Below, in pieces: positions 26,049-34,836 of a stretch of DNA of 64,000 bases (its first letter is position 1; each line of letters starts with the position of its first letter). A program made the position numbers and the translations under genes. The stretch is from assembly GCF_026712245.1 (NCBI RefSeq), contig NZ_JAPPUY010000001.1, forward strand, positions 620,001-684,000, given 5' to 3'. The notes beneath the pieces were generated by a model, which was given only the letters and a program-made list of their open reading frames with translations, did no database searches and was not told the origin of the DNA. This DNA comes from Roseateles hydrophilus. Its GTDB lineage: Bacteria > Pseudomonadota > Gammaproteobacteria > Burkholderiales > Burkholderiaceae_C.

Positions 26049-29000
26049 ATGAGTTCCCAAAACATCGAGAGCCGGTCTCCAGCGCCGGCTCTCTCTATTT
26101 CCTTCCCCGAATCGCTGCCCGTCTCGTCGCGTCGCGACGAGATCATGCAGGCGCTGGCCGAGCACCAGGTCGTCATCGTCTGCGGCGAGACCGGCTCCGG
26201 CAAGACCACCCAGCTGCCCAAGATCGCACTGGCCATGGGCCGTGGGCGCCTGAACGGCGGCGGGCTGATCGGCCACACCCAGCCGCGGCGGATTGCCGCC
26301 AGCAGCGTGGCCAAGCGTATTGCGGAGGAATTGAAGACGCCGCTGGGCGAGGTGGTGGGCTACAAGGTCCGCTTCCAGGACCGGCTGTCCAAGGGCGCGT
26401 CGGTCAAGCTGATGACCGATGGCATCCTGCTGGCCGAGACGCAGAGCGACCCGCTGCTGAAGGCCTACGACACGCTGATCATCGACGAGGCCCACGAGCG
26501 CAGCCTGAACATCGACTTCCTGCTGGGCTACCTGCGCGAACTGCTGCCGCGCCGGCCGGATCTGAAGATCATCGTCACCTCGGCCACCATCGACGCAGAC
26601 CGGTTCGCGAAGCACTTCGAGTCGGCCAAGGGGCCGGCACCAGTGCTGATGGTCAGCGGCCGGCTGTTCCCCGTCGAGCAGCGCTACCGCCCCTTCGAGG
26701 AAAGCCGCGAGTACGACCTCAACAGCGCCATCTGCGACGCGGTGGACGAGCTGTGGCGCGAGGGCGGCGGCGACGTGCTCGTCTTCCTGCCCGGCGAGCG
26801 CGAGATCCGCGAAGCGGCCGAGGCGCTGCGCAAGCACCACCCGCCGGGCGTGGACATCCTGCCGCTGTTCTCGCGCCTGTCCGAGGCGGAGCAGAACAAG
26901 GTCTTCGAGCCGCACGCCGCGCGCCGCATCGTGCTGGCCACCAACGTGGCCGAGACGTCGCTCACGGTGCCGGGCATCCGCTACGTCATCGACCCCGGCC
27001 TGGCGCGCGTCAAGCGCTACAGCTACCGCAACAAGGTCGAGCAGCTGCTGATCGAAAACATCAGCCAGGCGGCGGCCAACCAGCGCGCCGGCCGCTGCGG
27101 CCGGGTGAGCAACGGCATCTGCGTGCGGCTGTACAGCGAGAAGGAGTTCAACGAGCGGCCGAAGTTCACCGACCCGGAAATCCTGCGCTCCAGCCTGGCC
27201 GGCGTCATCCTGCGCATGAAGTCGCTGCACCTGGGCGATGTGGAGCGCTTCCCTTTCCTGGAGGCGCCACGCCCCAAGGCGATTGCCGACGGCTACCAGC
27301 TGCTCAACGAACTGGGCGCCACGGACGACGCGAACGAGCTGACGCCGCTGGGCAAGGAGCTCTCGCGCCTGCCGCTGGACCCGCGCGTGGGGCGGATGAT
27401 CCTGGAAGCCCGCACGCGCGACGCGCTGACCGAGGTGCTGGTCATCGCGTCGGCGCTCAGCGGTCAGGATGTGCGCGACCGCCCGCAGGAAGCCGCCCAG
27501 GCCGCCGACGAGAAGCACAAGAAGTTCGACGACGAAAAGTCGGAGTTCATGGGCTACCTGAAGCTGTGGAAATGGCTGGGCGACAGCAAGGGAGGGGAGG
27601 GCGAGCACAAGCTGTCCCACCGCAAGCACGAGGCGCTGCTGCGCGAGAACTTCGTCAGCCCGCGCCGCGTGCGTGAGTGGCGCGACGTGCATTCGCAGCT
27701 GCACACCGTCGTCACCGAGCATGGCTGGCGGCTGAATCAGAGCCCGGCCACCTACGAGCAGGTGCACCTGTCCATGCTGGCCGGCCTGCTGGGCAACATC
27801 GGCCAGAAGAGCGACGACGAGGACTGGTACCTCGGCGCGCGCGGCATCAAGTTCTACCGCCATCCCGGCGCGCATCTCTCCAAGAAGCCGGGCCGCTGGA
27901 TCGTCGCGGCGGAACTCGTCGACACCTCGCGGCTCTACGGCCGGGGTCTGGCGAACATCGAGCCGCAATGGCTGCCGCCGATTGCCGGCCACCTGATCAA
28001 GACGCAACTGCTGGAGCCGCACTGGGAGAAGAAGGCAGCCGAAGTGGTGGCGCTGGAGCGGGCCACGCTCTACGGCATCGTGCTGTACAGCGGCAAGCGG
28101 GTGAACTTCGGCCGCGTGGACGCCAAGACGGCGCGCGAGATCTTCATCCGCGAGGGCCTGGTCAACGACGAGCTGCCGGACGACCTCGTCAAGCAACTGC
28201 CCTTCATCGGCCACAACCGCCGGCAGATCGCCAAGGTGGAGGCGCTGGAGCACAAGTCGCGCCGCCAGGACGTGCTGGTGGACGACGAGCTGATCTACGC
28301 CTTCTACGACGACAAGCTGCCGGCCCACGTGTTCAGCGGCGCCACGCTGTTGAAGTGGTGGCGCGAGGCCAGCAAGGGCAACGACAAGCTGCTGCAGCTG
28401 AGCCAGGACGAGCTGATGCGCCACGAGGCGTCGGGCGTCACCAGCGAGGCCTTCCCCAAGGTCATTCGCCTGGGCGGCGTGGATTGCGTGGCGACCTATT
28501 TGCACCAGCCCGGCGATGCGCGCGACGGCCTGACGGTGACCGTGCCCATCTTTGCGCTCAACCAGGTCAGCGAGGAGCGCGCCGAATGGCTGGTGCCCGG
28601 CATGCTGGCGGCCAAGGTGACGGCGCTGCTCAAGAGCCTGCACCAGAAACCGCGCGCGCGGCTCACGCCGCTGCCGGACTTCGTGGCCGAGTTCATCGCG
28701 CTGCAGCCGTTCTGCCAGGGCGGCCTGGTGGACACGCTGCTGCGCGCCGTCAAGGACCGCACGCAGCTGGCCGTGCAGCGCAACGACTTCAAGCTGGAGC
28801 AGTTGCCGCAGCATCTGTTCATGAACTTTCGCGTGGTGGACGAGCATGGCCGCCAGTTGGGCCAGGGCCGCCAGCTGGCGGCGCTGAAGGCGGAGCTGGG
28901 CGGGCAGGCGCGCTCGGCCTTCCAGGCGCTGGCCGCGCTCAAGCTCCCCGCAGCCGAGGCGCCCAAGCCAGCCCCCGCACCCGTGGCAGGGAAGGGCATC

Positions 29001-29903
29001 CGCGCCGAGATCGTCGCGAAGAAGCCGGAGCCGGCGCGCGACGCCAGTCAGGCGTACACCGACTGGACCTTCGGCGAACTCCCTGAGCTGCTGGAAGTGC
29101 AGAAACCTGGCTCTGGCGGCCAGACGCTGATCGGCTTCCCGGCCTTGATCGACAAGGGCAACCATGTCGAGATCGAAGTCTTCGACGAGCCCGAGGTCGC
29201 CGCCGCCAAGCACCGCGCCGGCCTGCGCCGGCTGATCGCGCTGCAGCTTAAGGAGCCGCTTCGTTATCTCGAAAAGAACATCCCCGATCTGCAGCGCATG
29301 TCGGTGCTGTTCATGGGCCTGGGCACGGCCGAGGAGTTGCGCGACCAGGTCATCGGTGTCGCGTTGGACCGCGCCTTCCTGGCTGACCCGCTGCCGACCG
29401 ATCCGATCAGCTTCAAGAAGCGCATCGACGAAGGCCGCAGCCGGCTCAACCTGATCGCGCAGGAGGTGGCCCGCGCCGTGCACGCCGTGCTGCAGGAACT
29501 CGCCAATGCCAGCCGCAAGCTCAAGGACGCGCGGCCGCCAAAGGACGTGTCTGACGACATCGCTGCGCAGCTGCAGCGGCTGGTGCCCAAGCGTTTTGCC
29601 ATCGACACGCCCTGGTCGCAGCTGCAGCACCTGCCGCGCTATCTGAAGGCCGTCACCGCGCGGCTGGACAAGCTGCGTGCCGACCCGGCGCGCGATGCCA
29701 AGCTCATCGGCGAAATCCGGCCGCTGGAGCAGCGCTACACCCGCCGTCTGGCGGAGCTCAAGGGCGTGCGAGACGCGCGCTTGGATGATTTCCGCTGGCA
29801 GTTGGAGGAATTGCGTGTCAGTCTGTTTGCGCAGGAGCTGCGCACGCCACAGCCGGTCAGCGTCAAGCGGCTGGAGAAGGTGTGGGGTCAGCTCGCGGGC
29901 TGA
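26049..29903 (+). CDS. hrpA: ATP-dependent RNA helicase HrpA (DEAH box)
   Basis: The 1284-residue protein has Walker A GETGSGKTTQLPK (about residue 45), the DEAH box in LIIDEAHERSLN, the SAT motif VTSATIDADRF and motif VI NQRAGRCGRV. Helicase-associated and OB domains follow, then the long C-terminal DUF3418-type region specific to HrpA. Family members resolve stalled or collided ribosomes and process mRNA in E. coli. Start ATG 26049 gives MSSQNIESRSP; the frame is open far upstream, but only as the antisense of argA. Length is typical. A 5-bp-bulged hairpin without a T-run follows the stop. Confidence 0.97.
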   Translation: MSSQNIESRSPAPALSISFPESLPVSSRRDEIMQALAEHQVVIVCGETGSGKTTQLPKIALAMGRGRLNGGGLIGHTQPRRIAASSVAKRIAEELKTPLGEVVGYKVRFQDRLSKGASVKLMTDGILLAETQSDPLLKAYDTLIIDEAHERSLNIDFLLGYLRELLPRRPDLKIIVTSATIDADRFAKHFESAKGPAPVLMVSGRLFPVEQRYRPFEESREYDLNSAICDAVDELWREGGGDVLVFLPGEREIREAAEALRKHHPPGVDILPLFSRLSEAEQNKVFEPHAARRIVLATNVAETSLTVPGIRYVIDPGLARVKRYSYRNKVEQLLIENISQAAANQRAGRCGRVSNGICVRLYSEKEFNERPKFTDPEILRSSLAGVILRMKSLHLGDVERFPFLEAPRPKAIADGYQLLNELGATDDANELTPLGKELSRLPLDPRVGRMILEARTRDALTEVLVIASALSGQDVRDRPQEAAQAADEKHKKFDDEKSEFMGYLKLWKWLGDSKGGEGEHKLSHRKHEALLRENFVSPRRVREWRDVHSQLHTVVTEHGWRLNQSPATYEQVHLSMLAGLLGNIGQKSDDEDWYLGARGIKFYRHPGAHLSKKPGRWIVAAELVDTSRLYGRGLANIEPQWLPPIAGHLIKTQLLEPHWEKKAAEVVALERATLYGIVLYSGKRVNFGRVDAKTAREIFIREGLVNDELPDDLVKQLPFIGHNRRQIAKVEALEHKSRRQDVLVDDELIYAFYDDKLPAHVFSGATLLKWWREASKGNDKLLQLSQDELMRHEASGVTSEAFPKVIRLGGVDCVATYLHQPGDARDGLTVTVPIFALNQVSEERAEWLVPGMLAAKVTALLKSLHQKPRARLTPLPDFVAEFIALQPFCQGGLVDTLLRAVKDRTQLAVQRNDFKLEQLPQHLFMNFRVVDEHGRQLGQGRQLAALKAELGGQARSAFQALAALKLPAAEAPKPAPAPVAGKGIRAEIVAKKPEPARDASQAYTDWTFGELPELLEVQKPGSGGQTLIGFPALIDKGNHVEIEVFDEPEVAAAKHRAGLRRLIALQLKEPLRYLEKNIPDLQRMSVLFMGLGTAEELRDQVIGVALDRAFLADPLPTDPISFKKRIDEGRSRLNLIAQEVARAVHAVLQELANASRKLKDARPPKDVSDDIAAQLQRLVPKRFAIDTPWSQLQHLPRYLKAVTARLDKLRADPARDAKLIGEIRPLEQRYTRRLAELKGVRDARLDDFRWQLEELRVSLFAQELRTPQPVSVKRLEKVWGQLAG

Positions 29904-29937
29904 CCGCCTGTTCGTGAGTTGCAGCACGAAAGGCGGT
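29903..29937 (+). terminator. Hairpin after hrpA
   Basis: ACCGCCT, a bulged G and TTCGTG pair with CACGAA and AGGCGGT around an 8-nt loop, directly overlapping the hrpA stop. No T-tract follows, so this may be a stabilising or Rho-assisted structure rather than an intrinsic terminator. Confidence 0.45.
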
Positions 29938-30055
29938 GACTGCGGGATGACCCTGGGGAAATCCGTCGCATTTCGACGCTTCTTTCAGGTTTGGGCCGGC
30001 TTGCGTGGAGTCCAATGCGTGGATAACAAGTGTTACTTTTGCGGTCACCTCTGTC

Positions 30056-31861
30056 GTGTCTGAGACCACCCCTGCTGCTGCGCCTTCCCCGCTGAGAAGC
30101 TTCGGTCGCTTCGAACTGCGCGCCTTGCTGTCCAAGAGCGTGCGCAGCCTGATCTGGCGCGTCTTTGATGCCCGCCATGGCCAGGAGCTGATGCTGTGCA
30201 TGCCGCGCGAGAAGCCCAACAGCATCGCAGCCCTGGAGCACTGGTTGCGCATGGCCCAGGGCGCCGAGCGTGTGCAGCATCCCAACCTCGCGCAGCCCTT
30301 CGAGATCGGCCAAGTCGAGAACTGGCCCTACGTGGCCTACGACCGGGCGCTCGGTGAAACGCTGGATGAGCGCCTGGCGCGCCAGCCGGCGCCGCTGCCA
30401 CTGGATGCCGCTCAGTGGATCGGGCAGGTGCTGGAGGGGCTGGCCTTTGCGCACGAGGCCGGCCATGCGCACCGCGACCTGCAAACGGCCAGCCTGCTCA
30501 TCGACGGCAGCGACAAGGTGCGCCTGATGGGTTTGGAGGTGGCGCAGGAGGTGTTCCCCGCCACGGTGGACTTCAATGCCGTGACGCGCCGCGCCGTGCG
30601 CGAGTCGGCCGAAGAAGATGTGCTGTGCGTGGGCCTGATGCTCAACCGCATCCTCAGCGGCAAGCCGGTGCTGGAGGAGAACGACCTGCAGCATGTGGTG
30701 CAGCAGATGCAGCCGCTGGGCCGCGAGATCGTGCGCCTGGGCTGGGAGACGCCGCACCCCATCCCCGACCCGCTGCGCGCCATCTGCAACCGCGCGACCG
30801 ACCGCCAGTTGCGCCAGCGCTACCACCTGGCCCGCAGCTTCTGGCGCGCGCTCGATGGCTGGCGCCAGGCCGCGGCGCAGGACAACGGCGGCCCCATCGT
30901 GCTGCTGCTGGACAAGCTGCAGCGCCTGGGTCACCTGCCGACGACGACCACCGGCATCCACCGCTTCACCGCCGGTTCGGGCCTGGAGGCGCAGCACGCC
31001 AGCGCGCTGTCCGACCTCGTGCTCAAGGACATGGCGCTCAGCCTGGAGCTGCTGCGCCGCGTCAACAACGCGCTGCGCCAGAGCGGCCACCAGTCCGCCG
31101 ACGGCGGCGAGACGGTGCTCAACATGCAGCGCGCCATCCAGATGCTGGGCCTGGATGGCGTGCAGCGCGCCGCCAACGCGCTCAAGCCCTGGCCTGGCCC
31201 CTTGACGCCGGTGGCGGCCGAGATGCTGCGCCAGGTGATGGCCCGCGTCATCAAGGCCGGTCAGGTCGCGCAGGCGCTGCGCCCGGCGGGCTACGACGCC
31301 GAGGTGGTCTACCTCATCACCGTGATGCAGAACCTGGGCCGGCTGCTGCTGCAGTACCACTTCCCGGATGACGCTCAGCAGATCCGCCAGCTCATGGTGC
31401 CGCCCGAGCCCACCGAGGAGATCCCGCACCCGCCGTCGCTGAGCGAGCAGGCGGCGGCCTATGCGGTGCTCGGCTGTGACCTGGATGCGCTGGGTGCAGC
31501 CGTGGCCCGCCACTGGGGCCTGGGCGATGAGCTGCTGCAGATGATCCGCCGCCAGCCGCTGGACGCGCCCGTCCACCCGCCGCGCACCGATGCCGACACG
31601 CTGCGCCTGACCTGCAGCCTGGCCAACGAACTGGTCGATGCGCTGACGCTGCCCGAGGCCAAGCGCCGCCCCGGCGTGGAAGCCGCCACGCGCCGCTATG
31701 CCAAGCCACTGGGCCTGGGGCTGCGTGAGGTCATGGACGCACTCAACCCCGGCACGCAGAAGCCCGCTCAGTCGGCGCCCGCTGCGGCCGCGCAAGCGCC
31801 CGCCGCGCGCGCGCCTCAAGCCAGCCCCCTGCGTGAACGCCTGGCCGGCCGCAGCTCCTGA
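30056..31861 (+). CDS. Pseudokinase-HDOD signalling protein
   Basis: The N-terminal third (about residues 15-260 of 601) aligns by pattern with a Ser/Thr protein kinase but is degenerate. The Gly-rich loop reads LLSKSVRSLIW, the VAIK Lys is lost (LMLCMPRE), HRDLKxxN reads HRDLQTASLL and DFG reads LMG. It should not phosphorylate. The second part (about 285-490) is an HDOD domain (LVLKDMALSLELLRRVNNAL, AIQMLGLDGVQRAANAL), as found in signalling scaffolds linked to motility and c-di-GMP. A Pro/Ala-rich tail follows. I chose GTG 30056, since it gives a start like the next gene's (MSETTP versus MTDDTP); a GTG at 30005 is possible. The kinase-HDOD-GAF paralogue follows after 14 bp. Confidence 0.8.
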   Translation: MSETTPAAAPSPLRSFGRFELRALLSKSVRSLIWRVFDARHGQELMLCMPREKPNSIAALEHWLRMAQGAERVQHPNLAQPFEIGQVENWPYVAYDRALGETLDERLARQPAPLPLDAAQWIGQVLEGLAFAHEAGHAHRDLQTASLLIDGSDKVRLMGLEVAQEVFPATVDFNAVTRRAVRESAEEDVLCVGLMLNRILSGKPVLEENDLQHVVQQMQPLGREIVRLGWETPHPIPDPLRAICNRATDRQLRQRYHLARSFWRALDGWRQAAAQDNGGPIVLLLDKLQRLGHLPTTTTGIHRFTAGSGLEAQHASALSDLVLKDMALSLELLRRVNNALRQSGHQSADGGETVLNMQRAIQMLGLDGVQRAANALKPWPGPLTPVAAEMLRQVMARVIKAGQVAQALRPAGYDAEVVYLITVMQNLGRLLLQYHFPDDAQQIRQLMVPPEPTEEIPHPPSLSEQAAAYAVLGCDLDALGAAVARHWGLGDELLQMIRRQPLDAPVHPPRTDADTLRLTCSLANELVDALTLPEAKRRPGVEAATRRYAKPLGLGLREVMDALNPGTQKPAQSAPAAAAQAPAARAPQASPLRERLAGRSS

Positions 31862-31875
31862 CCTCAGCCTCACCG

Positions 31876-34272
31876 ATGACCGACGACACCCCTCCCGAGC
31901 TGGGCCGCTTCCGTCTGCTGCAACGCCTGGGCGAGGGGGCGCAGGCCACGGTCTGGCTGGCCCATGACCCGCTGCTGGACCGCGAAGTCGCCGTCAAGTT
32001 GCTCAAGACGCAGGCCGTGGACGCCTCGGCGCCGGGCACCGTCGATGAATGGCTGCACGAGGCTCGCGTCGTCAGCCGGCTCACGCACCCCAACATCGTG
32101 CCGGTGTTCGAGGCCGACACGCAGGGCGGCCGCTCGTATCTCGTGTTCGAGTACGTCAGCGGCGGCACGCTCAGCGAGCGCCTGCGCGCGGGCCCCCGGC
32201 TCAGCGCGGCCGAGGCCGTTACGCTGATGCTGGGCGTGCTGGACGGCCTGGCTGCGGCCCACGCCGCCGGTCTGGTGCACCGCGACCTCAAGCCCAGCAA
32301 CGTGCTGATGGACGCGCGCGGCCGCCCCCGCGTGATGGACTTCGGCATCGCTGCCCGCGTGTCGTCGGCGTCCAACCAGCCCTCGCGCGTCGTCGGCACG
32401 CCGGGCTACATCTCGCCCGAGGCCGCAGCCGGCGCGGCCCCGCACCCGCAGATGGACGTGTTCGCGGCGGCCATCGTGCTGGCCGAGATGCTGTCCGGCC
32501 AGCGCCTGAACTACGACCCTGATCCCTGGCGTGCCGTGCAGCGCGCGCAGACGACCGATCTCGAGCTGCCCTCCGGCCTGGGGCGCGACGTGGACGATGC
32601 CCTGCGCGCCATCGTGCAGCGCGGCCTGGCGCGCGACCCCCAGGCCCGCTGGCCCAGCGCCACGCAGATGCGCGATGCGCTGGCTGCTTGGCTGCGGCCG
32701 GTGGCGGAGCCCGACGCCGACGCCCAGGACGCGCCGGTGCTGGATTTCCTGCTGCGGCGCATGCGCCACAAGAGCGACTTTCCCGCGCTGTCCGACGCCA
32801 TCGCCAGCATCCAGCGGCTCACGCAGTCCGAGAACGAGAGCCTGGCCAGCCTGTCCAACGAGATCCTGCGGGACGTGGCGCTGACGCAGAAGCTGCTGCG
32901 CCTGGTCAACACGGCGGCCTACCGGCACACCGGTGGCGGCGGCATCAGCACCGTGTCGCGCGCGGTGGCGCTGATCGGCTTTGCCGGCATCCGCAATCTC
33001 GCGCTCAGCCTGGTGCTGCTGGAACGCATGGAGAACAAGGGCCACGCGCAGCGCCTGCGCGAGGACTTCCTGCGCTCCCTGATGGCGGCATCGCTGGCGC
33101 GCGAGCTGTGCCTGAACCCGCGTGAGGCCGAGGAGGCCTTCCTGGGCGCCATGCTGCACCACCTCGGGCGCACGCTCACCGAGTTCTACTTTCCCGAGGA
33201 GGCCGACGCGGTGCGCCGCCTGGTGAGCCCGACCGATGACGGCCTGGCCGTCAGCGAGGCAGCGGCCTCCGCCCAGGTGCTGGGCATGAGCTACGAGGCG
33301 CTGGGCCTGGGCGTGGCCAAGCAATGGGGTCTGCCCGAGAGCCTGCAGCGGTCGATGCGCCGCCCGCCCGGCGAGGCGCCGGCCAAGCATGTCGATGACG
33401 CGCCGGAACGACAGCGCTGGCTGGCGCGCGCCTCCAACGAGATGGCCGACCTCATCCTGCAGACGCCGCCCGATCAGGCCTATGCCAAGGTCAAGGCGCT
33501 GGCCCAGCGCTACTCGCGCGCACTGGGCATCCGGCCCGAGACCTTCGAGGAGGCCGCCGACACCGCACGCCAGCGCCTTACCCAGGTCACCGAGGCGCTG
33601 GAGTTGCGGCTGCCGCAGAACTCGCGCGCGCAGCGCCTGCTGGCGCCGCTGACACCGACCGCACAGGACTCGCTGACCGCCCACGAGCTCGCGCCCACCA
33701 TGGTCATGGAGCGCACCCAGGCCGTGGCAGCGCCGCAGCCCCAGCCGCAACCGCAGGTGGCCGAGTTGCTGGCGGCCGGCGTGCAGGAGATCACCGACGC
33801 CATGGTCAACAGCTTCCAGCTCAATGGCGTGCTGCGCATGATCCTGGAGACCATCTACCGCGCGCTGGGGTTTCGGCGCGTCATCTTCTGCCTGCGCGAC
33901 GGCCGGGGCCAGACGCTGACCGGCCGCCTGGGCGTGGGGCAGGACGTGGAGCGGCTGGCGCCGCTGCTGCGCGTGGAGCTGACCCAGCAACCGCCCGACC
34001 TGCTGGCCGCCGTTTGCATCAAGGGCGCCGACACGCTGATCCAGGACGCCCGTGCGCCCAACGTCGCCGCCCGTCTGCCGGCGTGGTTCAAGGGCGAGAT
34101 GCAGGCGCAGAGCTTCCTGATGCTGCCGCTGGTGCTCAAGGGCGCGCCGCTGGGGCTCATCTATGCCGACCACGCCGAGGCGGGCGCGGTGCAACTGGGC
34201 GAGAAGGAGCTGTCACTGCTGCGCACATTGCGCAACCAGGCCGTGATGGCGTTCCGGCAGGCGAGCAGCTGA
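31876..34272 (+). CDS. Ser/Thr protein kinase with HDOD and GAF domains
   Basis: The kinase domain (about residues 10-270 of 798) is intact: LGEGAQATVW, the VAIK-type AVKLLK, HRDLKPSN, MDFGIA and GTPGYISPE. An HDOD domain follows (about 290-500: LSNEILRDVALTQKLLRLVN, VALIGFAGIRNLALSLVLLE). A Pro/Gln linker leads to a C-terminal GAF domain (about 635-795: ITDAMVNSFQLNGVLRMILE, LPLVLKGAPLGLIYAD), a likely ligand or redox sensor. No membrane span is seen. It is in tandem with the pseudokinase-HDOD gene, which shares the same domain order, so the two probably arose by duplication and may act as a regulated pair. Confidence 0.9.
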   Translation: MTDDTPPELGRFRLLQRLGEGAQATVWLAHDPLLDREVAVKLLKTQAVDASAPGTVDEWLHEARVVSRLTHPNIVPVFEADTQGGRSYLVFEYVSGGTLSERLRAGPRLSAAEAVTLMLGVLDGLAAAHAAGLVHRDLKPSNVLMDARGRPRVMDFGIAARVSSASNQPSRVVGTPGYISPEAAAGAAPHPQMDVFAAAIVLAEMLSGQRLNYDPDPWRAVQRAQTTDLELPSGLGRDVDDALRAIVQRGLARDPQARWPSATQMRDALAAWLRPVAEPDADAQDAPVLDFLLRRMRHKSDFPALSDAIASIQRLTQSENESLASLSNEILRDVALTQKLLRLVNTAAYRHTGGGGISTVSRAVALIGFAGIRNLALSLVLLERMENKGHAQRLREDFLRSLMAASLARELCLNPREAEEAFLGAMLHHLGRTLTEFYFPEEADAVRRLVSPTDDGLAVSEAAASAQVLGMSYEALGLGVAKQWGLPESLQRSMRRPPGEAPAKHVDDAPERQRWLARASNEMADLILQTPPDQAYAKVKALAQRYSRALGIRPETFEEAADTARQRLTQVTEALELRLPQNSRAQRLLAPLTPTAQDSLTAHELAPTMVMERTQAVAAPQPQPQPQVAELLAAGVQEITDAMVNSFQLNGVLRMILETIYRALGFRRVIFCLRDGRGQTLTGRLGVGQDVERLAPLLRVELTQQPPDLLAAVCIKGADTLIQDARAPNVAARLPAWFKGEMQAQSFLMLPLVLKGAPLGLIYADHAEAGAVQLGEKELSLLRTLRNQAVMAFRQASS

Positions 34273-34282
34273 GGCTGCCTGC

Positions 34283-34305
34283 GCCCAGGGCCGGAGCGGC
34301 TGGGC
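34283..34305. terminator. Weak hairpin after the kinase gene
   Basis: GCCCAG and CTGGGC arms are separated by 11 nt, 10 bp after the kinase stop. No T-run follows on the plus strand. It lies between convergent transcripts (kinase gene and SRP RNA). Confidence 0.35.
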
Positions 34306-34327
34306 TGAACGGTGAGGAGGGGAGGGT

Positions 34328-34421
34328 GACGAGCCTGACCCCGGCACTGGTCGCAACGCTTAGGGCTGCTTGGTTCCCCACCTGACCCGGTTGGGCGCGC
34401 TTCCATGCGGGAAGGCCCGTC
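34328..34421 (-). ncRNA. ffs: Signal recognition particle RNA, bacterial small (4.5S) type
   Basis: Read on the minus strand, the sequence contains the universal SRP domain IV: GGGTCAGGTGGGGAACCAAG then CAGCCC, with CAGG, a GGAA tetraloop closed by TGG/CCA and AAGCAGCC. The ends pair as GACGGGCCT with AGGCTCGTC (nine pairs), which sets the boundaries at about 94 nt. It binds Ffh and targets membrane proteins to the translocon. TAGAAT (34434-34429), 7 nt before the 5' end, is its likely -10. dnaX lies nearby, as is common in betaproteobacteria. Confidence 0.92.
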
Positions 34422-34428
34422 GAGGCGC

Positions 34429-34434
34429 ATTCTA
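34429..34434 (-). promoter_or_regulatory. -10 element of the SRP RNA promoter
   Basis: TAGAAT on the minus strand lies 7 nt before the predicted RNA 5' end. No convincing -35 is visible. Confidence 0.55.
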
Positions 34435-34439
34435 ACCGG

Positions 34440-34817
34440 CTACAGACCCCGGTTGATTGAAAGATCCATGGCCAGAGCCAGCAGCGCGAGTGCGGTCAGG
34501 TAGCCCAGCAGGTGCAGCCGGTCGCGGCTCATGGCCCAATGGCCGCAGCCCGCGTAGCCGATCAGTGCAATCAGCTTGATGCCCAGCCAGCCGTCGCGCA
34601 GTGGGTGGTAGCCCATGCTGCTCCACAGGCTCAGGCCCGACACCACCAGGCAGGCATTGATGCCGACCGACAGCACCACCAAGCGGGCATCCCGCGCCAG
34701 CTCCTGCACGCGCGGCGTGCCGAACTGGCACACCGCGCCGCGCAGGAAGAACAGCGCGATGCTGACCCAGGCCAGCAGCGCGTGCCACTGCACCAGTTCG
34801 TGAAAGTTCAGCGCCAT
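34440..34817 (-). CDS. SirB2-like small integral membrane protein
   Basis: The 125-residue protein has four hydrophobic segments (about residues 10-30, 45-63, 75-95 and 102-120). The first is preceded by the HELVQWHALLAW segment and followed by FFLRGAVCQFG, as in the SirB2 family. The third contains GWLGIKLIALIGYAGCGHWA. The family's function is unknown; it was named for an invasion-regulator locus in Salmonella. The ATG at 34817 lies 19 bp after the stop of the purM homologue on the same strand, with GAGGGG upstream, so co-transcription is likely. Confidence 0.8.
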   Translation of the reverse strand: MALNFHELVQWHALLAWVSIALFFLRGAVCQFGTPRVQELARDARLVVLSVGINACLVVSGLSLWSSMGYHPLRDGWLGIKLIALIGYAGCGHWAMSRDRLHLLGYLTALALLALAMDLSINRGL

Positions 34818-34836
34818 CGGTGAGCCGGCTGCCCCC

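Noticed and set aside
24636-29927. Two frames of about 1750 codons on opposite strands, each running across both argA and hrpA.
   Set aside because: Each contains one real gene (argA on minus, hrpA on plus) and continues only as the antisense of the other. The extra parts are Arg/Gln/Leu/Ala-rich with no domain, as expected where GC-rich third positions suppress stops on the opposite strand.
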